Assembly: GCA_030015575.1 (NCBI GenBank)
Contig: JASDDO010000001.1
Location: forward strand, 141,007,988 to 141,071,987
Source: Agapanthus africanus
Lineage: Eukaryota > Streptophyta > Magnoliopsida > Asparagales > Amaryllidaceae
Direction of reading: 5' to 3'
Length of the DNA stretch: 64,000 nucleotides
The notes under the pieces are model-generated. The model did no database searches. It had not been told where the DNA came from and saw nothing but the letters and a program-made list of their open reading frames with translations. How positions within the stretch are numbered: the first letter of the stretch is position 1; the number at the start of each line of letters is the position of its first letter. This document shows positions 9,979-21,356 of the stretch, one piece after another. Made by a program: the position numbers and the translations under genes.

Positions 9979-12195
9979 TGTAGGGTTCCTAGGCACTCTA
10001 GTTAAGTCTCACAAGTGATCAAACACGCTAATTTCTAAAACTTACGGTGCCGAGAAAACCTAGAACGGATCGTTAACTAGATATTTAGGCAAAGCATGCA
10101 AGTAAACGGAAATATAGAAATAGGGAAGGGGCTACAACCTTTGTAGATCCGGTCCACCACCTCCTAGGCTCCGTGATGAAGTCCCCTCGCTGTCCAAATT
10201 GTATCATGGGCTATAGCGTCGGCTTCATCGGAGGAAAAACGAGCTAGGTCATCGACGACGTGCCGAAGATGATCTACGTCGAGGCATCGCTAGAACAAGC
10301 TCCAACTTCACCAAGTCGGGAAAACTTGTGAAGGAAACACCCTATACTACTTGGCAAGAGGTAGAGGATGAAGAAATAGGAAGTGGGTAAACTTTAGATT
10401 TGGATTTCTCACTAGTTTTCATCACTTGCCATTGGAGTAGCAAGCTTTCTTCATTGAAGGAAGAAGATGAAGAAGAAGAAGAAGATATGATAAGTTAATT
10501 TATTTGATAAATAAATCAATACTTATCATGACTTCAACCATGGTTTAGTGTAGAGATTTAACTAAGGTTAGATAAGTGGTTAGGGTTAGAGAAGAGACAA
10601 GAATGGTGGACTTAGTCAAGGTTTCAAGAAGTTTCAACTAAAAACAAAATAAGTCCACCATTTATCTTTCTCTTTATCTTTTCTAAATGAAAGAAATTAA
10701 AAGATAAATGAATAAGCAAATGAAAAGATACCCTAACCACTAACTAACCATGGTTCAATACTTTACACAAAACCAAGAAAGAATGTATCATCAAACATGA
10801 TACAATAATGTGCACAAAAATATATCACATATACAATGTGCAATACAAGTGAGTAAATCCATTTAAAGTGAACCAATACTAGTTAATGCAAAGCAATATA
10901 TCAAATATATAATTATACATTAAATCATTAAATCAACACTTGATTCAATGATCCGGTCATATCGCACATAACCGGCTAGTATCCAACGTATCGGCTTATC
11001 GAATCAATCCTTGATTCGATAACTAGGTTATATCGCATATAACCAATCGATACATAGATCGCGAGAATGTAATACGGTATCGCATACTCGAATTATTCTC
11101 GGTCCCGCACATATCTCATATGCGCTCCTATTTCGTTTCGCTTGAACTAGAAAACCTCTGTGTAGGACTCTAAAGACTCGTCAATATGCCGGCAGCAGAT
11201 GATGATCATATCAATCATCCACAAGCCGCAAGCGGTCTGCTAAACGTAACGGCCACCCGGGTATTGAGCGATCAGAAGATCGAGGAGCAAGCCCGCTCAC
11301 ACTCCTGTGAATCCAACCAGTAACACTTAACGTACAGTCCGGTCTGTTCGTCTGATATGTCGCATATCTCGCCTAGGGGTGGTAAACGTCAGACCCCAAT
11401 AGCTCGATAAGTCATGCCGACTTGAGGTCCATAACATTCGTGAAACTACTGATAACTCTTACCAGTAAATCACTACAACCCTGGCCAGGGATTTCCTGTT
11501 ATGGCCAGTCGAGCATAGCACAACATCAACCCCCAATACCGGGAGAGACGAATCCCCTCCTATCGCTCATTACCTCCATGTGAATCGAGACTGTACCCAA
11601 AAACCTCCTGTTCGCACAACTCAGTAGATCCGTGGTAGGGTGGAAATCAAAGCACAGTGGGAGACACACAAGACTCTATGACGATCTCGGGTCAACAGAC
11701 TAAGCTGTACCAGTGTCACCAGAGAACTGCCATCTGACGTGAGGTATAATACCATCTGGGAGTTCTCGGCGAGTCCGTTCAGTGTACCCAGTCTCTACTG
11801 AGCACCCGCATACCATCTTCGATGTCAAACACCAATGGATATGGGATCATCCATCGCCCATCACATGGGTCGAGAAGATATACGCTAGTCTACTCTGGAA
11901 TATCGATGCCCCGTCTCGATATTCCCACGACTAGGAACAATGAAGGATGTACTCATTGACTACCCAGGCCCCACTAGTATGATCTACATCATAGTCCTGG
12001 AAGTCGAGTACACATCCTAAGGGCTTTATCAACATGTAATCAGAGAGACAGAAAGTATACATGTTAAGATAAAGTGCAACCAGATAGCGTACTATCATGT
12101 CGAGCAAGAAAGTCCTTCCTATATATGTCCCAGCATCCACTACAATATACATCCAATGTACAGTAATGGCCTCTAGGGCATACATATAACTAACA
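9979..12195 (-). repeat. Copia element A, 3' LTR (2,217 bp)
   Basis: In element direction it starts TGTTAG (12195) and ends CCCTACA (9979). A TATA-like CATATATAGG on the minus strand (about 12119-12128) lies only some 70 nt from the LTR start, so most of the LTR may be transcribed R/U5. 10821-11368 contains an array of short dyads. The 84-codon frame at 11931-12185 is LTR sequence. Confidence 0.92.
10821..11368. other. Array of short dyads with 3-nt spacers in copia LTR
   Basis: Successive inverted repeats, each with a 3-nt centre: TATAT-cac-ATATA (10821-10833), ATATAT-caa-ATATAT (10896-10910), AATCAA-cac-TTGATT (about 10931), TTATCGAATCAA-tcc-TTGATTCGATAA (10996-11022), GGTTATAT-cgc-ATATAACC (11026-11044), GTAT-cgc-ATAC, GCACATAT-ctc-ATATGCGC (11107-11125, one mismatch, a G.U pair in element-sense RNA) and GATATG-tcg-CATATC (11354-11368). 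The same array is in every copia LTR in the window. Confidence 0.75.
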
Positions 12196-12211
12196 ATCTC
12201 CCACTTGCACT
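12196..12211 (-). promoter_or_regulatory. Polypurine tract of copia element A
   Basis: Minus strand GTGCAAGTGGGAGAT directly before the LTR start TGTTAG. It is the second-strand primer site; the same sequence adjoins the LTRs of B, C and (as CAAGTAGGAGAT) D. Confidence 0.85.
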
Positions 12212-15032
12212 AGGGCCATCTGTAGCAGTGGTTGCAGTATCACATACTCAACCATCCCCTAAAAGTCTCTCTTTGGGAAAAAGGCCTTCGTGAGTGGATC
12301 CGCCGTGTTGTCCTCTGAGTCTACTCTCCTAACCTCGATCACCCCGGAGATCAACTATCTCCATGATCAGGTGATGCTTCCTCAGAATTTGTCTGATTCA
12401 CTGATGGGACCAAGGTTCCAGGGCCAAAGCCACACTTCCATTGTCATACAATGGCAGGAACCTAGTTCATCTTATGAACCAATATACACCCAAACTTCCT
12501 CTTTGGTAGTATCTTCAATAGCGATGTTACCAGCCTTTATCGTCTAGTTTGCCACGGTATCTAGCTTGGAACTCTTCCAATCATACCGTCCCTTTACTGA
12601 GGGTAAAGACAGTGCCTGTGACTGACATTCAGTCATCTTTATCACCCTGGAACACTTCCAGTGATTCTCCCCAGGATCGATTGATACAATCTCACTATAC
12701 CTAGTGAGAACCCTAATATCCCTTTAGATCTATCTCATAGGTCCAAATCTCAGGATTTAGGAGGTATCATCTTTATCCTATTTGGAGAATCCTTGTGATA
12801 ATAGGAGATTGACCGATCGTAGTATAGGAAACTCTTTTCCTATCAAGAGTATGTTGTCTACGTACAATACGAAGATGACCACCTTACTCTCTACTACCCT
12901 TTTGTATATACAAGGTTCGTCTACCATTTTGATGAAGTCAAACACTTTGACTATCACATCAAAACAGACGTTCCAACTCCGCGATGCCTGCTTCATTATG
13001 TAAAGCAACTTGCACACGTTTCCGCTGCTCCCACTGTTTACGAAGACCTCTGGCTGTGTTCTTATAGACGTTCTCTTCTAAATCAGTATTTAGAAAAGCA
13101 GTCATGGCACCCAACCGCCAGATATCGTAGTCATGGTATGTAGCCGTGGTAAGTAGGATCTGGACAGACTTAAGCATAGCTACTGGAAAAAGGTTTCATC
13201 ATTATCCACGCCTGGTCGATGACGAAAACCTTTAACAAGTCTAGCTTTGAAAGTCTCAACTTTTCCATCTAAACCAAGTAATCTTCTCAAGATATACTTG
13301 CTCCTGATGGGGATTTAACCCTTCAGATATAGCAGCTAAAGTCCATACTTTGCTGGTGTACATGGATTCCATCTCAGATCGGTAAGCATCCAGCCATTCT
13401 TACAGAGTCCCTACTCTCGATGGCCTGCTCGAAACTAGTTGGGTCATCATCTCATGATGCAATCCTTGCTCCCACTGTCATCGAGAAACCGAGGTATCTC
13501 TCAGGCGGATGAGGAACCCTACTAGATCGGCGGAGAGGCTGAGGTTCGTCGGGACCTATAGAATCTTATGGTTCTGTCAAATCATCAACTGCAGTTTTGT
13601 ATAGCTGGAACCTTTCCAGTTCTACAGAACTGATCCTGCCTCGATCTTGTCCGGATTTTGCTTCAAACATAGGCCGGACAACCCCAAATCTTAACTCGCT
13701 TAAGAGATGGGTTCTTCCCATACCATATCTTATATGGAGTGGTAGGCACTGATTTGATTCAAACCTAATTCAATAGGTATGCAGCTTCTCAAGTGCATAA
13801 CCCCAAAAGGAAATAGGTAACTCAGTAATACTCATCATAGAGCACACCATATCTAATATTGTGCAATTGCTCTGCCCTGATACACCGTTGTGCTGTAGTG
13901 TATTCAGAGGAGTAACACTGAGAGAAAATCTCATTCTCCTTTAGAATAGTCCAGGAATTCTATGCACAAGTATTCTCCTCCCTGATCTTATCATAGGACA
14001 TAATACTTATACCCGTATTTTGGTTCTCTACTTCTAACTTATATTCTGTGAATATCTCAAAAGGTTCGGACTTATGTTTCAACAGGAACATATGACTGAA
14101 TCTTGAGAGATTATCAGAGAATATAATGAAGTAAAAAGAACCAGTCCTGGCATGTGTAGACAGGAGACCTTACATACATCATCATGTATCAGTCCCAAGA
14201 GTTTACTAACTCTTTCTCTGTTTCCAGTAAACAGAGCTGGTGTCATTATATCTTTGTGACATGACTGGCAAGTTTCACAAGATGTAAATTCAAACTGATT
14301 TAAATATGCATCTAAATGTAACTTCTGCTAGTCGGGTCGCATTGATATGACCTAGTCTACAATACCTCAAGAAGAATTCGTTCATTTCTGAACTCTTCCT
14401 CTTGTGTGTGTTCTGTATACAAGGAACTGTAGTTTGATTTAGAACGTCAATGCTTTTAGATAACGTGCCTGAACCGATCAACTTTTGATATAGGAAATGT
14501 TCAAAACATTATCCATCAATACAAAATTATATCCTTTCTTTACTAATAAAGAGACTGATATGATTTTGTATATCAGGTTCGGTATCTAATAGCATTTGTT
14601 CAGAATCAATGTATTCGTAATACAGGGTGACAGTGACCAACAGACTTGGCTGCAACACTTGCCCCGTTTTCTGTCTCATGAAACTTATCACCCGTTCTCA
14701 GTTTTTCTATCTTTTTGTAGCCCTATGTAACAGATTACATATCTGGGATCCTGATCCGGTATCATATACCCAGGATGCAGAGGATACTGAGAAACAGTTC
14801 TTTGTAATGAACACACCCGAAGGAGATGCATCATATGCACTTTCTTCGTTTGGGCGGCATAGGAATTCTGGTATTCCCCTATTTCCTGCTCTGTCTTATA
14901 ACAATTATAAGTTGGAGCGGGACCAACGTTCCCCAGCTCAGTATAACAAGCGGGTTCGGTCAATACATCCGTATTATTATCTTGATTAAGGCGTGATATG
15001 ATCGCTACCAGGAGAGAGAGAGAAGAAAACAC
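12212..15032 (-). pseudogene. Copia element A pol pseudogene
   Basis: Reading right to left: a short lead-in (RLNQDNNTDVLTEP), the protease active-site region at about 14740-14800 (SASWVYDTGSGSQIC in the correct frame, which is not the longest frame), the integrase zinc-binding region at 14290-14481 (YCRLGHINATRL), a broken integrase core, the RT palm at 12959-13177 (MTAFLN), and 12778-13017 with YVDNILLIGKE, where the second Asp of YVDD is Asn. RNase H is barely traceable at 12280-12780. There are many stops and shifts. The ATG used in element D is ATA here. Frameshifts near 14000 (integrase) and 13310 (RT) are shared with B and C. Confidence 0.9.
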
Positions 15033-15437
15033 TCTGCGTGCGCTCTTGCAAGATCAGATTAGTTATATATTTTATCTAATCAGGATGGCTCCCACTGTTT
15101 TTATCAAATCTTCCTTCAAACCCTAAAAGGAAAGATTAGCCGGGATTAATTACACTCTACAAGTTCGCCAATCTTTCAGCCAGGCCAGTGTCGGTACTTT
15201 GAGGGAGGTTCCCCGTGCTTTCGCACGGACCTAATTACAGTTAACCTCGTTTTCCCAGAGGCATAACCCCGTTGACACCTTTCTAGACACCTACTTGATC
15301 GGCTAATTGTAAAGTGCAAAACTCTCCCAGGAGTAACAATTACTCGCAGTGGGTATCGGGATCCAACTATCACATAGAAGGTATGCAATCTCATTGCAAA
15401 TTTCAACACTTGAAACTCCCGATAAAGGTTTTTACCC

Positions 15438-15648
15438 CTAGCACCTATGACCTTAACTATGGTCAACAAATCACAAGTACTAGTCAAGTTCTACCCGTCA
15501 TTTCGTGATTAATTAGACCCACCCACATGACCCTTAACTAAGGTCAACAAAGTCACGCGACTGTCCTAACTAATCACATCGTATGCGGTGTAGGAAGACA
15601 TCACTTAGCTACCGTACACTGTGCCTTGACTATGGTCAACAAACACAG
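15438..15648 (-). other. Triplet of stem-loops in leader of element A
   Basis: Three hairpins at about 15438-15483, 15527-15556 and 15619-15648. On the plus strand the cores are TTAAC-tatg-GTCAA, TTAAC-taag-GTCAA and TTGAC-tatg-GTCAA. Each has an outer stem: CTAG...CTAG for the first, TGAC...GTCA for the second, CTGTG...CACAG for the third. Each is followed by CAAA. Spacing is about 90 bases. B, C and D carry the same triplet with other loops. Confidence 0.72.
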
Positions 15649-15788
15649 CACGAATACTAAGTACTCTACTTCCTAAAATGACAGAGGGTTGCGGCTGGTT
15701 TTTGTGAAAACCTTTAACGCTTTGAACTTGATCTCTTTGCGGAATCAAATGGTTTTTAAATGGAATGTTTTTGAGGCTTTTCTAGTTT

Positions 15789-16045
15789 TGCTAAAGGGGT
15801 CACTCCCGGTGAAGGGATCGTCGGCCCTTTCCTCGTGGAATGAGGTGCGGGATATATCACATATATCACTGTGCAAAGCGTAAACTATAGAAGCGATCAA
15901 AAACAAACCGATGGTTGTAGCATCTGCCAGTTATTGCTAAAGGAGTCACTCCCGGTGAAGGGATCTCGGTCCTTTCCTCATCGAATAAGGTGCAGGATGT
16001 TCTACAAGGAACACCGCGATGCAAAGCAAGAACTGTAGCTACCTG
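15789..16045 (-). repeat. Tandem duplication in leader of element A
   Basis: Two diverged units start at about 15789 and 15935, both with GTCACTCCCGGTGAAGGGATC. Each carries a dyad at the same relative place: GATATAT-cac-ATATATC (15851-15867) in the first and GATGTTC-tacaag-GAACACC (15996-16015) in the second. Elements B and C have the same two-unit structure; D has one unit. Confidence 0.75.
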
Positions 16046-17913
16046 TTTTATTTTGAAATTCGATTCCACAACATCAATTAGGTTTATTTTCTTTCATTAA
16101 TCTCATTAATGAATATCCCATCATTTAAGTCCACCTAACCATCACAGATAAATATAACGTACGCTTATGCCATCCGCATTCGCCTCGATGTCCCGTCTGC
16201 ACCGTTAGGTTAGGTAACTAACGCCAGAGCGAGGCAGGGCTAGCGCGGGTGTAAAACATAAGCAACGTCTATATAATATATCATATATATACTATATATA
16301 ATATCTGTCACAGAACATCACATGATCACAGATAAAACACAGCAGAAGAAACATATGAAATATTGGATATACTAGGACGTCCGTGTTTTCAATACGAGTC
16401 AGTATAAAACACGGATTCCACGGTCGTGATGAATAGCCAATACCACACCCTAGACCCCTACGAGAGCGGCAAGCAACCCTGCCAATTCTAGGGTTAGGAG
16501 ACCCCGGACTCGGCTCCTCGAGTTGGTCTCCCACTGGACCCCAGAACCCGGTTACTTGTGCTCCCCTCCTTGGGTCTATCCTAGTGCAGAAAAGTAAATA
16601 ATATACATCAGCGGTGACATCTTCCGCAACCTGGAAGTGCCCCAATAAAAGAATATTACATACAAGTTTTTACATGAATGAAAATGAAAAAAACACTCAT
16701 CTCACATAAAAAAAACCCCGGCTATTCAAACACGACGATCTAATATAACATATCCAGCAACACATAACATCACATGTCATCAACGTAAGTAAATATGCGC
16801 ATCCCAATTGTCGTTGACATATAGCAACGAAACCGGCGATATCACATATTACACTTACGGTCACAGAAAAGAAAGTGTAAAACTACAACAGTTGGAATTC
16901 ACAACCACCTCAGACATCGCATGCCTGACCAAATGAATTCTTTAGACATCGCATGCCTAACAATTATAAACCCCGCATTTTAGTCTCATTATCGAAAACA
17001 CTTTTCAATATCAAGTCGGGCAATTCAACAGGATTCCCGACATTCTGATCGAATGCTCGTCGCAAACTTTAGTAGGCAGCCGCACCCCCAACGCCGTCGA
17101 CAAAGTGCACCAAGGCGGAACACCGCTGCCGCGAGCACCCGAACGGATGCTTTCGGCGACGGGGTTCTCCTACAGTCACTTGGTCGGGGCTATGGAGTGA
17201 GGCTGTCTATTAAGTTTACCCGGCGAGTATCCGCGTACGCTACGTGATTGCGACGGACTTTTGATCACATTAAAATTCCATGGCAACCGATCAAGTGAGA
17301 CTAAACTGCTATATTTATAATATTCATTCCGTTATCTCATAACTTTTTGTGAATTCCAATTATTGTATCAAATTCCGGATAAATAGAAAATGCTAAACTT
17401 TTCGATCGAACAATCGAACACCCAAGTTTTCCCGATACAGCTCAACACATGAAATAAGTCTAACAACATTCAGTTCGTGCCTCAGTACCAACGGTCCAGC
17501 CGTAGAAGGGTCAAGCCAACGCCTCACATGTGGCACGCCGTACTGCCCCAAACCCGAAGGTTCAAAGGGCAGTTCAAGACGGTCACATAATCGAGTTAAG
17601 GTTTGTTGTCTTCTAGAGGGTCCATCGAGTTACTTGCACTACTTAGAACGTCGTTAAACTATGGAAAAGTCCAACAATTGGAAATTTCCCGGCAGGGAAA
17701 AAAGTGGGTATTTATATCCGGTCGAACCTTTTAACATATTCTAAAATTTATCCGGAAAGCCACACAGACAAAATTTGATACTCCGATCGAAACACCGAAT
17801 CCCCAAAACAATCCCAGAAAATACAACTCTGGAATAAATATTAAAAACATCCAGAACACACAAGAAACACCAACAGAAACAACTGAAGAAAAACCACATC
17901 CTAATCATCACAG

Positions 17914-17966
17914 ACGGCCGCGGAACCGCCGCAAAAGGGGGGTTAACGGCGCGGTTCCGCGGCTGT
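17914..17966 (-). other. GC-rich hairpin near primer site, element A
   Basis: Arms GCCGCGGAACCGC (17917-17929) and GCGGTTCCGCGGC (17951-17963) pair perfectly over 13 bp, extendable by three pairs outward. It lies about 190 nt downstream of the primer site in element direction. Equivalent hairpins stand at the same distance in B, C and D. Confidence 0.8.
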
Positions 17967-18149
17967 ACTGTTGAATTAGGTTGTCGTTTTCTCCAGTTTT
18001 TCTTAGAATTTCCTGCACATTTCTCTGCATATTTTTAATTCCAAAAAATCCACATTTTACAGAAATGTCCAGAGAGCATGTTAAGGGTTTAGGTTTCGGG
18101 TCGATCGGACTTCAAATTCCGTCGGGACTTCGCCTAAGGCTCTAGCTTG

Positions 18150-18161
18150 GCTCTGATACCA
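18150..18161 (-). promoter_or_regulatory. Primer-binding site of copia element A
   Basis: Minus strand TGGTATCAGAGC, one base from the 5' LTR end at 18163; initiator tRNA-Met primer. Confidence 0.93.
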
Positions 18162-18162
18162 T

Positions 18163-20368
18163 TGTAGGGTTCCTAGGCACTCTAGTTAAGTCTCACAAGT
18201 GATCAAACACGCTAATTTCTAAAAATTACGGTGCCGAGAAAACTTAGAACGGATCGTTAACTAGATATTTAGGCAAAGCATGCAAGTAAACGGAAATATA
18301 GAAATAGGGAAGGGGCTACAACCTTTGTAGATCCGGTCCACCACCTCCTAGGCTTCGTGATGAAGTCCCCTCGCTGTCCAAATTGTATCATGGGCTCTAG
18401 CGTCGGCTTCATCGGAGGATAAACGAGCTAGGTCATCGACGACGTGCCGAAGATGATCTACGTCGAGGCATCGCTAGAACAAGCTCCAACTTCACCAAGT
18501 CGGGAAAACTTGTGAAGGAAACACCCTATACTACTTGGCAAGAGGTAGAGGATGAAGAAATAGGAAGTGGGTAAACTTTAGATTTGGATTTCTCACTAGT
18601 TTTCATCACTTGCCATTGGAGTAGCAAGCTTTCTTCATTGAAGGAAGAAGATGATGAAGAAGAAGAAGATATGATAAGTTAATTTATTTGATAAATAAAT
18701 CAATACTTATCATGACTTCAACCATGGTTTAGTGTAGAGATTTAACTAAGGTTAGATAAGTGGTTAGGGTTAGAGAAGAGACAAGAATGGTGGACTTAGT
18801 CAAGGTTTCAAGAAGTTTCAACTAAAAACAAAATAAGTCCACCATTTATCTTTCTCTTTATCTTTTCTAAATGAAAGAAATTAAAAGATAAATGAATAAG
18901 CAAATGAAAAGATACCCTAACCACTAACTAACCATGGTTCAATACTTTACACAAAACCAAGAAAGAATGTATCATCAAACATGATACAATAATGTGCACA
19001 AAAATATATCACATATACAATGTGCAATACAAGTGAGTAAATCCATTTAAAGTGAACCAATACTAGTTAATGCAAAGCAATATATCAAATATATAATTAT
19101 ACATTAAATCATTAAATCAACACTTGATTCAATGATCCGGTCATATCGCATATAACCGGCTAGTATCCAACGTATCGGCTTATCGAATCAATCCTTGATT
19201 CGATAACTAGGTTATATCGCATATAACCAATCGATACATAGATCGCGAGAATGTAATACGGTATCGCATACTCGAATTATTCTCGGTCCCGCACATATCT
19301 CATATGCGCTCCTATTTCGTTTCGTTTGAACTAGGAAACCTCTGTGTAGGACTCTAAAGACTCGTCAATACGCCGGCAGCAGATGTTGATCATATCAATC
19401 ATCCACAAGCCGCAAGCGGTCTGCTAAACGTAACGGCCACCCGGGTATTGAGCGATCAGAAGATCGACGAGCAAGCCCGCTCACACTCCTGTGAATCCAA
19501 CCAGTAACACTTAACGTACAGTCCGGTCTGTTCGTCTGATATGTCGCATATCTCGCCTAGGGGTGGTAAACGTCAGACCCCAATAGCTCGATAAGTCATG
19601 CCGACTTGAGGTCCATAACATTCGTGAAACTACTGATAACTCTTACCAGTAAATCACTACAACCCTGGCCAGGGATTTCCTGTTATGGCCAGTCGAGCAT
19701 AGCACAACATCAACCCCCAATACCGGGAGAGACGAATCCCCTCCTATCGCTCATTGCCTCCATGTGAATCGAGACTGTACCCAAAAACCACCTGTTTGCA
19801 CAACTCAGTAGATCCGTGGTAGGGTGGAAATCAAAGCACAGTGGGAGACACACAAGACTCTATGACGATCTCGGGTCAACAGACTAAGCTGTACCAGTGT
19901 CACCAGAGAACTGCCATCTGACGTGAGGTATAATACCATCTGGGAGTTCTCGGCGAGTCCGTTCAGTGTACCCAGTCTCCACTGAGCACCCGCATACCAT
20001 CTTCGATGTCGATATGGGATCATCCATCGCCCATCATATGGGTCGAGAAGATATACGCTAGTCTACTCTGGAATATCGATGCCCCGTCTCGATATTCCCA
20101 CGACTAGGAATAATGAAGGATGTACTCATTGACTACCCAGGCCCCACTAGTATGATCTACATCATAGTCCTGGAAGTCGAGTACACATCCTAAGGGCTTT
20201 ATCAACATGTAATCAGAGAGACAGAAAGTATACATGTTAAGATAAAGTGCAACCAGATAGCGTACTATCATGTCGAGCAAGAAAGTCCTTCCTATATATG
20301 TCCCAGCATCCACTACAATATACATCCAATGTACAGTAATGGCCTCTAGGGCATACATATAACTAGCA
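18163..20368 (-). repeat. Copia element A, 5' LTR (2,206 bp)
   Basis: Near-identical to 9979-12195; the 11-base length difference is explained by loss of AAACACCAATG near 20010. Its outer end reads ACTAGCA where the other copies read ACTAACA. The dyad array is repeated here. It is followed by the TATAT duplication. Confidence 0.92.
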
Positions 20369-20625
20369 TATATATTGATCGTGCCTGAGTACCATTTTGC
20401 ACATCCTATTACCTGTTGTACATTGACATAGTATTATTGGATACCGCACCATTACTAACGGTTTATGTTGCACGAGCACCAAATTGTATGCCACATACAC
20501 ATACCGTTGGTAATTGCTATGACACGCTCACTATAGAAATTGCCAGGGATAAATATATTTACCGCTTTCATTATTATTAACAGTTAGACATTGATTCTCG
20601 TTCTATTGCGCATTATGAATTGCAT

Positions 20626-20627
<2 letters not shown>

Positions 20628-20657
<30 letters not shown>

Positions 20658-20666
20658 CATACATTG
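20628..20666 (+). repeat. CATA microsatellite
   Basis: About nine CATA units with one TATA interruption, inside the gypsy element 3 LTR. Confidence 0.9.
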
Positions 20667-21214
20667 CTATAGTCACATATATACTTTCATATGGTGTTTT
20701 ATTTCGATTTTGTGGATTTGGGAAACCGCAAGATACCTTTTGAAACTTGATATATTTAAAAAGTGCGATTTTCCCTTGATATTCTCACATTACTGTTCTA
20801 TGTTTGCATACATCGTACTTCATGGATATATGCATTGAGATACTTTTTTCATACAATTTCTGGATTTTAGAACCGCAGATATATTTCAAAGGAAATTATA
20901 AATTGTTTTAAAAAAGCGGTTTCTCGTGATGTGATTTCGAGGCATCCACCATGAGTTTTCTTGGTTCTGAACATGTTTTCGAGACCCGATTTGAGGAGTT
21001 GAATGAATCGTCTGCGAGTACATGGTGGACCCGGTAAGGTACCCCGGGGCAAGAAGCTCGAGATATAGACGATGAGCCTGGCAGGAGGGAACACTACCTA
21101 CCAGTGATTGTATGGAAACTCGACGGAAATCTGGAGGATACTGTTTCGGAGTTATGAGATGAGATAGATATGAGGGCCGATCAGAGTATGCGGCGCCTGA
21201 GATATGAGAATTTA

Positions 21215-21356
21215 CGTGTCGATACTGGACACGGGTTTCATGATGTTTTGAGTGTTGATATTGGACACTCAGGTTCCATGATGTGATAGATATAAGGACC
21301 GATCAGAGTGACGGCACCTGAGATATTGGGATTTAGGATGTCGTTGATGGACACCG
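21215..21356 (+). other. Three related stem-loops in gypsy element 3 LTR
   Basis: CGTGT-cgatactgg-ACACG (21215-21233), GAGTGT-tgatattgg-ACACTC (21250-21270) and TGTC-gttgatg-GACA (21339-21353). Loops are alike while the arms differ and stay complementary. Flanking text (GGTTTCATGATG / GGTTCCATGATG and GGACCGATCAGAGTG) is also repeated. The gypsy LTRs at 3553 and 60173-60266 carry the same type of stem-loop. Confidence 0.65.

Larger units (their letters stand above)
15004..18149 (-). other. Long non-coding leader of copia element A
   Basis: About 3.1 kb between primer site and pol. No frame resembling gag, capsid or a zinc knuckle is visible in either strand. It holds a GC-rich hairpin near the primer site (17914-17966), a 64-codon antisense frame (17053-17247) conserved only in A-C, a tandem duplication of about 146 bp (15789 onward), three TTGAC-type hairpins (15438-15648) and a polypyrimidine tract before pol. 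Homologous leaders are in B, C and D. Confidence 0.8.
9979..20368 (-). mobile_element. Complete Ty1/copia element A (minus strand), gag-less, long leader
   Basis: Two LTRs (9979-12195 and 18163-20368), primer site 18150-18161 and polypurine tract 12196-12211 are all present, flanked by TATAT duplications. Reading right to left: 5' LTR, primer site, a 3.1 kb leader with no coding frame, then a decayed pol (protease, integrase, RT, RNase H remnant) ending at the polypurine tract. No gag domain or CCHC knuckle is recognisable. The LTRs differ at few positions by eye, so insertion is fairly recent although pol is full of stops and shifts. It interrupts the LTR of gypsy element 3. Confidence 0.93.

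Noticed and set aside
10821..11368. CRISPR-like or satellite array
   Set aside because: The dyads differ in sequence and spacing, have no constant repeat-spacer unit, and lie inside an LTR of a plant retroelement.
11931..12185. 84-codon frame (MYALEAITVHWMY) repeated in several LTRs
   Set aside because: It starts at the LTR edge and is repeated only because the LTR is; in F and B it is broken. No evidence of coding selection.
15438..15648. TTGAC/GTCAA pairs as inverted W-boxes for WRKY factors
   Set aside because: Possible by sequence, but C has GCCAA, which destroys one W-box while keeping RNA pairing, and outer stems also pair. RNA structure explains more.
17053..17247. 64-codon frame found in the leaders of A, B and C (also 29107-29301 and 42210-42404)
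   Set aside because: It is antisense to the element, and the homologous part of D reads in a different frame. Likely kept by recent common origin.
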